A stretch of DNA of 64,000 nucleotides from Diplonema papillatum (GCA_030068145.1 JAPJBO010000643.1:2501-66500); one strand, 5' to 3'; shown: positions 19,938 to 30,020, counted from the first letter of the stretch. The notes: generated by a model from the sequence alone, not told the origin. Numbers and translations: made by a program.

Positions 19938-20350
19938 CGCCGTTTTCGCCGCCCCGTGTACGAAATTATACCTGCGGTTGTGGACGTTGGCAAAAGGACG
20001 CAGCTACAAGTCTACCGCGTCTCTGACATGGGTTGGTCGAGGGCGTCATGGGTTCATTACGCACGCACTCCTGTGTAGAAAGTATACCTGCGGCTGCTGA
20101 CCGCGGCAAGGACGCGGCCACAAGTCTACCGTGTCTCTGACATGCAGGATTGGTCCAGGGAGTATGTTTCCGTCATGGGTTCATTGCGCACGCACTCCTG
20201 TGTAGAAAGTTTCCCTGCGGCTGCTGACCGCGGCAAGGACGCGACCACAAGTCTACCGTGTCTCTGACATGCGGGGTTGGCTCAGGGAGTATGTTCATTG
20301 CGCACGCACTCCTGTGCAGAAAGTTTCCCTGCGGCTGCGAACATCGACAA

Positions 20351-20895
20351 AAGGACGTCCGAAAAACGCTAGTCTACCCCCGTTCTGACAAATTGAGTAG
20401 GTTGACATGGTCTTTGTAGATCGTTCACCTGCCCACTGCTTCGTCTTGTTACCAGTAAGAGAACCTCGCCTCGCGAGCGAAGCACGTCAGCTGCGCAAAC
20501 ACATACAAACCCCTGCCCGTTGCGCGCTCGTTTGCAACTGAACGGCGGTCGGACGATCGAAAGGAATTTGTGGGATCGTTGCTCACGTAGCACGCATAAT
20601 AGGACGCGAAAACTCGTTCAATAGTCATTCATGAATCTACCGAATACATGGTAACTTGCGAGATGGAAGAAAAGGTCTCACCAAGGTTGGAGAAGCAACC
20701 CGATAGTCACTTTCCAACGGTTCCAACGGTTTAGCTAGGAGAAGCAACCCACTACCTGCGTTGTTCGTACGTGCACTTCCGCACCTCCTCTGTACACAAA
20801 TTCCCTGAGTGGGGTACTGCAAGGGGCCTAAGAGCCCCTCCTGACTGTGGTGGAACCTCCCTGCTCTATCTTCATCGCCAGGCGGCCCTGAAGAA
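20351..20895. other. No gene recognised
   Basis: Unique-looking sequence with only short open frames; GGTTCCAACGGTT-type short repeats near 20715-20735. Confidence 0.4.
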
Positions 20896-20904
20896 TGAAA
20901 AAAA

Positions 20905-21178
20905 GAAAAACGCCGCTCCTGGTCCAGGAACGTGACGGTCAACCACAGCTTGCAAAGCTTGAGTCGGAGGCAGCACAGTGCCACAACCCCGTCCGCTCTC
21001 CTGCGGCTGACCGTCTCGACGAGCTTGTGTGTTCAGCGCGAGCGCCAAGCCCCAAGGTGCGCCAAGCCTTGATGCTTTAGTTTGGGAAATCGGTAGCCAC
21101 TTGACCCGGCTCTGCAGTACCGCCGAACACGTGAAGCTTGGCTCCCATGTAGCAGGCTTTCCCTGGCACCAAAGCCAG
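20905..21178 (+). mobile_element. SINE-like repeat S2, copy 1
   Basis: About 265 bp, highly similar to 60275-60543. Flanked by related 13-base sequences CGGCCCTGAAGAA (about 20882-20894 and 21179-21191), as a target duplication. The purine-rich run follows the left duplication. Pol III boxes were not identified, so the SINE class is inferred. Confidence 0.65.
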
Positions 21179-21179
21179 C

Positions 21180-21432
21180 GGCCCTGAAGAAAAGTGAAAA
21201 TTGATGTGGCTGGAAGACTTCGCCGAGTTTGCCCATCGGGCGAGCAGGGCGCCGAATAGTTTGCTCCAAGGCTGCTGGGACGAGCCTCTCCTTTTGTATC
21301 CTGTTCTTTAAGGCGGCGCCAACGAGATTTGCGGCTACCGTTTGCCTCTGCTGAAGGAGGGCCAAACTCTGCGTAAGACTTAGTTCCCGATTGCTTCTCC
21401 CGTTTGGGCTCTTTTACGACGTAGCGTGGCAT
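21180..21432 (-). pseudogene. Coding-like fragment interrupted by S2
   Basis: Minus-strand ATG at about 21430 opens a basic, hydrophilic stretch (MPRYVVKEPKREKQSGTKSY, SRKSRWRRLKEQDTKGEA) of about 80 residues, running up to the S2 target duplication. The composition looks coding but no family is recognised. Confidence 0.3.
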
Positions 21433-21459
21433 ACTTTTGGCGGCGCTTCGTACGCGCGC

Positions 21460-22960
21460 TTAGTGACTCACTTGTAGTGAGTGACAGGCTGTGATGAGTT
21501 TCACGCTGCTCAGTGACCGTGCAACTGTAGCTTGTCGTTCGTGACGCTCTGTAAGAGTGGTGTGGTGTAGCAATCCTGTAGCGACTGCTACACTGTACTG
21601 AACAGAGTAGCGTTCCGTAGTGAGTGGCACACTGTAACGAGTGACACACTGAAGAGAGTATCGCCCGTAGTGAGTGGCATATTGTAATGAGTGACACACT
21701 TCAATGAGTGGCATACCATACTGCAGTGACTGACACACTGTACTGAGTGGCATACTGTAGCAAGTGACGCAAATAGTAGCATCCCGTAACGAGTGACACA
21801 TTGTACTGAGTGGCATGCCATACTGCAGTGACTGACACACTGTACTGAGTGGCATACTGTAGCAAGTGACGCAAATAGTAGCATCCCGTAACGAGTGACA
21901 CATTGTACTGAGTGGCATGCCATACTGCAGTGACTGACACACTGTACTGAGTGGCATACTGTAGCGAGTGACGCAAATAGTAGCATCCCGTAACGAGTGA
22001 CACATTGTACTGAGTGGCATGCCATACTGCAGTGACTGACACACTGTACTGAGTGGCATACTGTAGCAAGTGACGCAAATAGTAGCATCCCGTAACGAGT
22101 GACACATTGTACTGAGTGGCATGCCATACTGCAGTGACTGACACACTGTACTGAGTGGCATACTGTAGCGAGTGACGCAAATAGTAGCATCCCGTAACGA
22201 GTGGCACACTGTACTGAGTAGCATGCCATACTGTAGTGAGTGGCACGCTGTACTGAGTGGCATACGTAGCGAGTGGCACAGACAGTAGCGTCCCGTTACG
22301 AGTGACACACTGTACTGAGTGGCATGCCATACTGCAGTGACTGACACACTGTACTGAGTAGCATGCCATACTGTAGTGAGTGGCACGCTGTACTGAGTGG
22401 CATACGTAGCGAGTGGCACAGACAGTAGCGTCCCGTTACGAGTGACACACTGTACTGAGTGGCATGCCATACTGCAGTGACTGACACACTGTACTGAGTA
22501 GCATGCCATACTGTAGTGAGTGGCACGCTGTACTGAGTGGCATACGTAGCGAGTGGCACAGACAGTAGCGTCCCGTTACGAGTGACACACTGTACTGAGT
22601 GGCATGCCATACTGTAGTGAGTGGCACACTGTACTGAGTAGCATGCCATACTGTAGTGAGTGGCACGCTGTACTGAGTGGCATACGTAGCGAGTGGCACA
22701 GACAGTAGCGTCCCGTTACGAGTGACACACTGTACTGAGTGGCATGCCATACTGTAGTGAGTGACACACTGTACTGAGTAGCATGCCATACTGTAGTGAG
22801 TGGCACGCTGTACTGAGTGGCATACGTAGCGAGTGGCACAGACAGTAGCGTCCCGTTACGAGTGACACACTGTACTGAGTGGCATGCCATACTGTAGTGA
22901 CTGACACTCTGTAGAGAACAGCGTCCCGTAGTGAGTGGCGTACTGTATTGAGCGGCTCGT
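21460..22960 (-). repeat. 1.5 kb satellite with higher-order units
   Basis: Built from variants of an ~18-20 bp motif (CACTGTACTGAGTGGCAT). Two higher-order arrays: four units of about 102 bp (21690-22200) and five of about 140 bp (22205-22905). The array ends about 45 bp upstream of the start codon at 23003. Long open frames through it (up to 349 codons) reflect the period, not coding. Confidence 0.9.
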
Positions 22961-23002
22961 TCGTTGCCTTTTAGCGCGGAAGAAACGCGACGCACAGACA
23001 CA

Positions 23003-23572
23003 ATGTCGCACAATCAGATTCATCCGAGTTCGCCAAACTGCGTCAGCCAGCCAACCGAAACCCCGTTGCAACCAATACCCCTTAGGTCCCGCGTCCCGTT
23101 CCCCTTCCCCCTTTTTCCATCACAAATGCTACGGCACAACAGAGCGCTGTTGCAACCGTTCCGAGACGCAGTGCCCGACCCTACACGGGTGCACACCCAC
23201 ACGCGCGACAACCGCCCCTTGGGTCTCCGAGTCATCAGAGAGCCCGGCTACACGTGGAACAGAGATGACCACCAGTTCCAAGCCCCGGCCTTCCGGATGG
23301 ACACGGTCATAAACAGGCACACACAACCTCTGCTCGGGAAAAAGGAGCCTCTGCGGAGCAAGGTGAGATGCCCCTGGTGCCACACGTACTTCGACTTCAC
23401 CTACGAAGAGTACAGAAGAGATCCGTTGCTGCAGACGAAGGTGAAACAGCACGAGGAGTCGCACACACCGCCGCCTGGTTGGGAGCCAGACCCGCGGCCG
23501 ATGAAAGGAAAGGGTGTCACGCAATACGACACGCGACACAGATTCGGTTGGATGCTCGGTGAAGAGTGGTAG
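23003..23572 (+). CDS. Small zinc-finger-like protein, unknown
   Basis: 189 residues from the ATG at 23003, chosen because its ACACA-type leader matches other genes here; an upstream in-frame ATG at 22964 would add 13 residues. The middle has a likely zinc-binding site: C123-x2-C126 (VRCPWCHTYFDF) with H150 and H154 (KQHEESH), a C2H2 arrangement with an unusually long loop of 23 residues. The N-terminal ~50 residues are Pro-rich, and the C-terminus is aromatic (RHRFGWMLGEEW). No membrane segment. Family not recognised; a small organellar or nucleic-acid-binding protein is possible. The upstream satellite runs almost into its 5' UTR and an array of worn repeats starts right after its stop. Confidence 0.6.
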   Translation: MSHNQIHPSSPNCVSQPTETPLQPIPLRSRVPFPFPLFPSQMLRHNRALLQPFRDAVPDPTRVHTHTRDNRPLGLRVIREPGYTWNRDDHQFQAPAFRMDTVINRHTQPLLGKKEPLRSKVRCPWCHTYFDFTYEEYRRDPLLQTKVKQHEESHTPPPGWEPDPRPMKGKGVTQYDTRHRFGWMLGEEW

Positions 23573-23579
23573 GCAACAG

Positions 23580-24310
23580 GCGTACAGCTGCGGCTTCACG
23601 CCGGTGCCACGAAGAACCAATCCTTCCCTTCAGGCACTGGCGAATGCCTGCTACGCACTTCTGCCACCTGGTTCGGAGTGTCTGTCCATTGCCGGAAAGT
23701 GTGACAACGATGTACCACACCACGGGAGAGATCCTGCAGGCGCTGGCAAATGCCTGCTACGCACTTCTGCCACCTGGTTCGGAATGACTGACCTGTCCGT
23801 TGCCGGAAAGTGTGCCACACAACGATGTGCCACAACACAGAAGAGATCCTTCAGACACTGGCGAATGCCTGCTGCACACTGCTGCCGCCTGGTTCGGAGT
23901 GTGTGACCTGTCCGTTGCCGGAAAGTGTGCCACACAACGATGTACCACAACCCAGGAGAGATCCTTTCCTTCCGACTCTGGCGACGCCTGCAACACGCAC
24001 ACTTGCCGCCTGGCTCGGAGCCTGTCCCTGACCACTGGCGGAAAGTGTGTCACGAGAACACGAAGAATCTCGGAAATATCTTTCAGACACTGATGCCTGC
24101 AACGCACATCTGCCGCGTGTTTTGGAGCTTGCCGCCACCGCTTGCCCAGTGGCGGGAAGTGTGCCACAAGAATTAGCGTCGGCGAAGAGTAGACCACACG
24201 AAGACTCTCGGAACCGTCCCTTCCTTCAGACACTGACGCCTGCAACGCACATCCGCCGCCTGCTTCGAAGCACACAACGGTGCACCACAAGATGACGTCG
24301 TTTGAAGAGT
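23580..24310 (+). repeat. Degenerate tandem array behind the zinc-finger-like gene
   Basis: Six or so units of about 110-125 bp with shared blocks GAATGCCTGCTACGCACTT, CCACCTGGTTCGGA and GCCGGAAAGTGTG, becoming less alike downstream. Near the end, GGCGAAGAGTAG and TTTGAAGAGTAGCAG resemble the gene's own last codons (GGTGAAGAGTGGTAG), hinting at a 3'-end origin. Confidence 0.7.
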
Positions 24311-25042
24311 AGCAGACCGACTCGTCATAAACCGGATACTTACGGGTCAAATGGCCGGAGATAGCCATATGTGGACCCTGTGTTGCGCACATAAGCGAAG
24401 CAAGCCTACCGTACAGTACACCTTAGCTCAGGTTCAGGGCATTGTTGTAAATTTAAGCAAGTGTCTACTTCCATTCGCGTGATTCTTCGAAGAGAACTCT
24501 TCCTACTTGGCACGCCGAACCGCCTCGGAACCGAACCCGCGACAGTTTACACCATGCTCAGCACTTTCCCGTCTTGAAATACGGACCAAAGAGTCCACCA
24601 CGTGTGCGATACTTTGTGCGGGTGTAAAACTCACAAGCCCTACTGAAAGGGAGATGTGCCACGCCTTGAAGCCCGTGGATGATAGCTTGAGGCCAGCCAC
24701 ACTTGTTGGAAAATGGAAGAGAGATGGGCTGAGCCTGGGCAGGAGCCGGGGCAAACCCCGTTCGGTCCTTCAGCGATCGGTGTTGTCCCCGCTGGCCGGA
24801 CTCACTGTGGTGAACAACCTCACTTGCCTCTCCATTTTACCTTTGCTCCCGTTTTTCTAGCATCCGAGCGGTACCTCAGCAGAGCAGCAGTGCGTCGATG
24901 CAACATGTCAATCAAGGGAATTGACCAGTCGGCGCACGCATTCCCGTGGACTACTGCGGGACCGCAACAGCAAGGTGCGATGAAGGGCAGGTGACCTTTC
25001 AAGCTTACAGAAGGCCAGATCCTCCAAGTCGGTGCGAGAGTT
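24311..25042. other. No gene firmly recognised
   Basis: An open stretch at 24507-24860 (plus) and its mirror on the minus strand both look moderately protein-like; neither has an ATG start or a known motif. Left unassigned. Confidence 0.35.
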
Positions 25043-25059
25043 TATTTATAGGGCAAATT

Positions 25060-25279
25060 ATCTTATAGCCACCCGGTATTTTCAATATTCCCTTATAGCC
25101 ACGGAAAAAGAATTTTATTCCCTTATAGCCACGAACTGACGACAACCGCTTTTTTTTTCCCTTATAGCCACCACGAAATAATTTTATTCCCTTATAGCCA
25201 CGAAAAAAGATTTTTATTCCCTTGTAGCCACGAAAAAAGAATTTTATTCCCTTATAGCCACGAAAAAAGAATTTTATTT
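25060..25279 (+). repeat. Left subterminal array of the MULE
   Basis: Seven or so units of ~30 bp: TTATTCCCTTATAGCCACGA + AAAAAGAATT. Same unit as on the right but in opposite orientation. Such subterminal arrays are usual transposase-binding platforms. A stray unit is at 27000-27030. Confidence 0.9.
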
Positions 25280-26853
25280 CACTGGGGTCCCAAATTCTTC
25301 ACTCCATTTTTTTACTACCCCCATTTTTTAACCACTACCCCCCCTTTTTTAACCACTACCCCCCTTTTTTAACCACTACCCCCCCTTTTTTAACCACTAC
25401 CCTAAAAACTGGTCACGAGTGAAGAAAAAACGGTTCAGGTGGGTAAAAACAATGATGTTACCAATGGAAAAACGACAAAAAAGAAGAAGAATGATGTAAA
25501 CAGCTTGCCATGTGATTATTTTTTGGTGCCCTTAGGGTGCGGCTTGATAGCATCTGTACCAATCTGAATGATAGCTCCCTCAGCAATGTTGCTGAAGTAG
25601 AAAACATTCGAAGGTGGTACAGGGTGTGCTTGAGTCAAAAATGCAGGGATCTCAATGCAGGGGGCCTCAAGTGTTGGTGCGGTGCTACCACTGGCCTCAG
25701 TATCTGTGGCCGCGTGATCAAGAGACAGATCTGCAGCCAAAGATGTTAACATATGCTTGCTTCGGTCAAGGTACTGCTGTGCAGTTGTTATGGAGGTCCA
25801 TCCAAAAAATCTCATGAGGTCAGCTGGTGTTCGACCTTTGTCGGCAAGGTGGGTGGCAGCACTGCGGCGCAAAGCATGACCCGTGTATTTTTCCGAGTTT
25901 TCGAGGCTCAAACTGTTCGCGGCATGGATTGTGACTTGGCGGCAACTGTTGATCCCCCAGCGTGAGGTTCGAAACCCGTTTGCCTTCCCTCTTGCAACAT
26001 AGTTTATCGCGTGCCACAAGAACTTGTACGCCAAACCAGCCACAGACAAACTCCCTATGTATGTTTTCAAGGCATCTTGAGCAGCCCCTTTCGGCACGAG
26101 GAAAACAGCTCTCTTTTTTGCACCTCTCTGCTTGGCCGGTTGGTAAGACACCCACGTGCCAAGATCGTCATCAACAAGATCGTCTTTCTGCAAGCCGTAG
26201 CTTTCATCTGCTCGCAAGCCGCCGAAGTAGGTGACAGAAAAGTAAGCTCTCGAAATGATGCCGGGCGCAGTCTCGTCATCTACGGTCTGCAAGTACGCGA
26301 ACACCTCGGCTGGTGTGAAGACGCTGGCCTTTTTTGTCGGTACAGAGCTTTGCTCCTCCTGCCGCTTCAAATAGGCAGTCACTCGTCTGTGGTCCACTTT
26401 TGTGTCGTGGCGAGCCTGCACCCCCGACTTGATCATGCTGTAGCGCTGCCAGAGAGTTTTGTAGCCGAGCTTCTTGATTTCTGCCAGATCATGCATGTAC
26501 AGCAGAATATCACTTTCAGATGGCTGCCCCTTAATCTTTGCGAAGGACAGGAAGTCGGCATAGGTCTTTTCGTACAATTTGCGACTCTTGGACGGTAGAA
26601 GGTCAGCAATGATCGCTTTCACTTTCTTCGATTTCTCACTTGATGTTGAGCTGCTGTCAGACGAACTGCTGTCAGATGATGGTGTTGGCACTTTTCTCTT
26701 CCTTCCGGGCATGATTCTGTTCTTGGTCTCCCCTTTTTCTGTATATCCTGGGTATTTTTTACCTTCATTCCGTTAAAAACACTCGTAACTCTGTTTTCTT
26801 CACTACCCCACTTTTTCCGGGTCGTTTGGAGTGACTCATTTGGGACACCAGTG
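25280..26853 (-). mobile_element. Nested element with inverted ends encoding a Crypton-like recombinase
   Basis: A 1,574-bp segment bounded by 26-bp imperfect inverted repeats, CACTGGGGTCCCAAAT... (25280-25305) and its partner (26828-26853), matching at 22 of 26 positions. The match extends outward through a further ATTTTATTT / AAATAAAAT. Just inside the left end, TTTTTTAACCACTACCCCC is repeated four times. No direct target duplication is evident. The only gene is the tyrosine recombinase. Inverted ends are unusual for Cryptons. Confidence 0.75.
25516..26712 (-). CDS. Crypton-like tyrosine recombinase
   Basis: 398 residues, ATG at 26712. The N-terminus is a basic/serine-rich leader, then a helical core-binding domain (~35-120) and a catalytic domain (~130-320). 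All active-site residues are visible: R167 (GGLRADE), H279 and R282 (GHALRRSAATHLAD), W305 in the third position usually His/Trp, and the nucleophile Y314 (AQQYLD). This family cuts and rejoins DNA through a phosphotyrosine, and Crypton-type DNA transposons use it for mobility without DDE chemistry. The C-terminal ~75 residues are an acidic/proline-rich extension. No reverse transcriptase or gag lies nearby, separating it from the retroelement at 0.8-5.4 kb, whose recombinase is clearly different. The frame is intact, so it may be recently active. Confidence 0.85.
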   Translation of the reverse strand: MPGRKRKVPTPSSDSSSSDSSSTSSEKSKKVKAIIADLLPSKSRKLYEKTYADFLSFAKIKGQPSESDILLYMHDLAEIKKLGYKTLWQRYSMIKSGVQARHDTKVDHRRVTAYLKRQEEQSSVPTKKASVFTPAEVFAYLQTVDDETAPGIISRAYFSVTYFGGLRADESYGLQKDDLVDDDLGTWVSYQPAKQRGAKKRAVFLVPKGAAQDALKTYIGSLSVAGLAYKFLWHAINYVARGKANGFRTSRWGINSCRQVTIHAANSLSLENSEKYTGHALRRSAATHLADKGRTPADLMRFFGWTSITTAQQYLDRSKHMLTSLAADLSLDHAATDTEASGSTAPTLEAPCIEIPAFLTQAHPVPPSNVFYFSNIAEGAIIQIGTDAIKPHPKGTKK

Positions 26854-26878
26854 AAATAAAATTATCTTATCACCCATT

Positions 26879-26977
26879 AATGGCGAAAGTTTTCACTCTC
26901 GAACCCAATTTTTTGGCACTCGACCCTCCGGGTCTCGTGCCAAAAAATTGGGTTCTCGAGTGAAAATTTTCGCCATT
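26879..26977. mobile_element. Near-perfect hairpin element
   Basis: 99 bp with arms of about 42 bp (AATGGCGAAAGTTTTCACTC pairing with GAGTGAAAATTTTCGCCATT) around a short GACCCTCCGGGTC loop. Probably a tiny fold-back DNA element or a structural remnant, between the recombinase element and the transposase gene. Confidence 0.75.
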
Positions 26978-27163
26978 ATTAACAGGTAATAAATAGCTAT
27001 TATTCCCTTACAGCCACGAAAAAAGATTTTGATCCCGGAGAGGAGCCACCTTCTCCTGTTGGTTTTCATACATATGGGTGCACAACAAGTTCGCGACTCA
27101 AATTTCCGTGTTTGTAACAAAATCCAGCTCCAGGTTTAGACAAGAAGTGAGAATATAGTAAAA

Positions 27164-28108
27164 ATGTCATGTGCAGACTGCTTACGAGTCATAAAGGATT
27201 TACCCTTTGAATCCGACAACATCAGGGCAAAGATCCTGGGATTTGCCCTGATCCGCGACGTCCACTCAGCGGTAGAGGCACTTTCCGATTCACCAGCCGT
27301 ACTTTTGTCCGCTCTTATACGTGCAGCGCAATCTTCGGAAGAAGTACCGCCACCAGACTCGCCCGCTATGCCAGCCTCCGAGTCAGAAGCTGCTCCACTA
27401 GTTTCGTCAGATGTCGATGACGGTGGCGTTGACGCTGCCTCACTAGTTTCGTCAGATAGCGGTGATGATGACGCACTCCTGTCAGTTGGGGCTGTCTTCG
27501 AAGACATGGAGGCGTTTTGCGACGCAGTGCTGAGAACAACGTTTTCAGCTTCTCGGACGTGCGTTCGAAAGCGCAGCGACGCACATAGGACACTTTTTAA
27601 GTGCTCCGCAAAGGCCGATAACGGGAGCGCATGTGGGTTTTCGTGCAACGCGCATGTGCGGGGAGCAGAGGTGCGAGTCTCTTCCTGCACTGCGCATACG
27701 TGCAACCTCTTGCAAAAGGCTGCCACTGGGAGGCTCAAAACTTCTTGGATAGCTCGTGAGGTGGAAGACCTTGTTCGCGCGGAACCCAAAACAACACCGA
27801 AGCAGCTGCAAGCCCACATCAAAAAAGACCTAGGCGCGGAGGTTTCGTACAAGGTCGCGTGGCAGGCGAAGGAGAGGGCACTTCAGAACACAGTGGCATT
27901 TGCAGGGGAAGGCTTCACCAAGCTGCGTGGCTACTTTTCTTTTCTTCGCGAGCACGATGCCCAAAGCGTTTGTGTTGTGAGGAGCCATGTCGTGCAAGGG
28001 CACGAGCGCTTCAAGTTCGCGTCAATGGTCCTTGGCGGATGCCGGGCCGCACAGGCAGCTGCCTTGCCAATCATTGCGGTCGATGGGACGTTTTCAAACA
28101 CGCAATGA
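27164..28108 (+). CDS. MULE transposase, C-terminally truncated
   Basis: 314 residues from the ATG at 27164. After an acidic Ser/Asp-rich N-terminus, residues ~112-182 form the MuDR-type zinc-binding domain (C147, C157, C175 and H178/C180 in FKCSAK, GSACGFSC, SSCTAHTC). A helical region with KLRGYFSFLREHD follows. The frame ends just after the first strand of the DDE domain, AVDGTF, whose aspartate (D307) is the first catalytic residue. Full MULE transposases continue for several hundred residues (second D, E, SWIM finger), so this copy is inactive alone. Just after the stop, two ~75-bp direct repeats (28096-28172, 28216-28293) both contain the AAACACGCAATGAGGTG end, suggesting an internal deletion/duplication scar. 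Confidence 0.85.
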   Translation: MSCADCLRVIKDLPFESDNIRAKILGFALIRDVHSAVEALSDSPAVLLSALIRAAQSSEEVPPPDSPAMPASESEAAPLVSSDVDDGGVDAASLVSSDSGDDDALLSVGAVFEDMEAFCDAVLRTTFSASRTCVRKRSDAHRTLFKCSAKADNGSACGFSCNAHVRGAEVRVSSCTAHTCNLLQKAATGRLKTSWIAREVEDLVRAEPKTTPKQLQAHIKKDLGAEVSYKVAWQAKERALQNTVAFAGEGFTKLRGYFSFLREHDAQSVCVVRSHVVQGHERFKFASMVLGGCRAAQAAALPIIAVDGTFSNTQ

Positions 28109-28559
28109 GGTGAACTGGCCGCGAGTTCTCTCATCAACCTGATCAAGCTACGACTTCAATTTGCAGACTGGACGTCTACTCGTTCTGCTTGCCGCGACTC
28201 TACGAACCAATAAACACGGCAAACACGCAATGAGGTGGACTGAGCGATATCTCTCAACAGCCCGATTATGCTACAACTTCAACATACAGACTGGAGGGAG
28301 GGAGAGGGAGGGGATGCAAAATACAGATCAGACTGAAATAGAAGGAACACACTTATCCGGTTCTTGACCTACTATGCCGTGTTATAAAAACTGTCGAGGG
28401 GCCCCCCCACAGGTTCTCGCATGTCTCGCATGATTCGTTCGCCTCCGTAACACTATCCGGTAGTAGGCTTTGCAATTTTGCTCTTGCTAGATCATGGCTG
28501 AATGGTGGGTGGCGGAGTACCGCGTGGTTGACTGGTCTGGTTCGGTGGTCCAGGCTGGT

Positions 28560-28866
28560 CAGGGAATACAATTCTGTTTTCGTGGCTATAAGGGAATAAA
28601 ATTCTTTTTTCGTGGCTATAAGGGAATAAAAATTTTTTTTCGTGGCTATAAGGGAATAAAAATCTTTTTTCGTGGCTATAAGGGAATAAAATTCTTTTTT
28701 CGTGGCTATAAGGGAATAAAATTCTTTTTCCGTGGCTATAAGGGAATTAAAAAACATGTGGTGGCTGTAAGGGAATAAAAAACATTGACGTGGCTATAAG
28801 GGAATAAAATTCTTTTTTCGTGGCTATAAGGGAATAAAAAAAAATCGTGGTGGCTATAAGGGAATA
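28560..28866 (-). repeat. Right subterminal array of the MULE
   Basis: About ten units of GTGGCTATAAGGGAATAAAA + TTCTTTTTTC, complementary to the left array. The last units before the terminus are more diverged. Confidence 0.9.
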
Positions 28867-28881
28867 AACCCTTATTTATAT

Positions 28882-30020
28882 TTTAGGCATCTCATCATTG
28901 GTGTCATGGGGGGGCCTTCACGTGGCGACACGGTTGACCGCACCTTAATTGAGTCGCGGTCGCCGATCCCCCAGCCGCCAGCATCATGTACTTGATGCGA
29001 CGCGGAACAAGTGCTGACAGCACCGCCCGGCGAATAGAGGGCCACAAAAGTGGCAAATCGACCGGTCGGGGGGTGCTTAGCAGCCAATGGCCTGACGGCT
29101 GAGTGCGCACCTAAGCAGGGCTGCATCCTCGTGTTGTAGCCGTGTTGTGTATAAGGCTTCGTGGGGACCTGGTCAACCACCTCATCATAGACACAAACCT
29201 TTCGCGACCGTGATTGGACAGTCGGGATTGCCGGGGGCGGGTCTCCACGAAGAAGAGAAAAGTAAAGCAAGACCTGCCTCCTGCGCCTGCCTCCGGCTTC
29301 TTCGGCAGACGACACATACAACTACTATACTAGTATACTACTGCCTCGAGCTCGTCGTCAAACTGCACATCGGACGTGAAGCGCGCACCGACAAACAGAA
29401 CGCGGGGCAAGAAGCGACTGACGCATGATACGACGCGTGCAAAGAAGTAGTCTGTTGCGGCTTGTGCAGTCTATCGTCACAGTTTGTTGCTGCACACCAA
29501 GTTCAAACTACTACCAGGCATCTCACCGCAGCAAGGCTGGGACGCTGAGTGGCATTGCCCTCGAAACGTGGCAGAAACTACAGTGGGCCGCAACGGACAA
29601 GATCCGATGAACGATAGGCTCGCGCACTCAAAACTTGACTTGCACCCATAAGTGTACTAAACTCCCGGAGATCCAAGCAAACATCCGAGTCAAATGGAAA
29701 GACCCCTCCTGAGAACAGGAGCTCGAAACGAGTATTAAGTGAAGCTGAAAACAAAGCAAACCTCTGCATTCCCGCGAAAACGCCGAGCTGATGCTAGCAT
29801 CAAGCATACATGCGAGGCAGGATTCATCCATCATTTTCTCCGGTTCCCCAAACCAAGTGGGAAAATCGATCAACTGGCACGCGTAAATAAGCCCGCTTGT
29901 CAAAATTACCTCCCCCAAAAACGGTACAGAAATGTCCTGGGGGTACCTGTCCCAGAAAAGCGGGCTTAGCTCGCTAGAGAGCTAAAACTGCTGCTAGAAT
30001 TCCAGATTTACCAAACTTGC
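28882..30020. other. No gene firmly recognised
   Basis: Two minus-strand stretches have protein-like composition without start or motif: about 28880-29215 (includes HPPTGRFATFVALYSPGG) and about 29640-29915 (includes LIYACQLIDFPTWFGEPEKM). Both are probably broken coding pieces. Confidence 0.3.

Larger units (their letters stand above)
18744..20350 (+). repeat. Decaying 3'-end duplications of the bL27m-like gene
   Basis: Two large copies of the last ~330 coding bases plus downstream DNA, spaced 597 bp apart (19002-19340, 19599-19937). Between and after them are short worn copies, about 100-130 bp apart, of only the last codons (GGCAAAGGACGC, AAGTCTACC, GTCTCTGACATG correspond to the AKDRLQVYNVSDMW segment). 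These continue to about 20350. Confidence 0.85.
25052..28871. mobile_element. Mutator-like transposon (MULE) with 9-bp target duplication
   Basis: A 3,820-bp element beginning GGGCAAATTATCTTATAGCC and ending in the complement of GGGTTTATTCCCTTATAGCC. It is flanked on both sides by the identical 9-bp TTATTTATA (25043-25051, 28872-28880), the hallmark of Mutator-like elements. Arrays of a ~30-bp unit with CCCTTATAGCCAC fill both ends in opposite orientation. Inside are, left to right, a nested recombinase-coding element, a hairpin element and a truncated MULE transposase gene. Lower GC than host genes. Confidence 0.9.

Noticed and set aside
21460-22509. 349-codon minus-strand open frame with MACYSVQCVSHCS-type repeats
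   Set aside because: Product of the 102/140-bp satellite; the same peptide appears in several frames and units, without unique sequence or domain.
25060-28866. CRISPR-like look of the 30-bp repeats
   Set aside because: Units are contiguous without unique spacers, occur inverted at the two ends of a transposon and lie in a eukaryotic genome.
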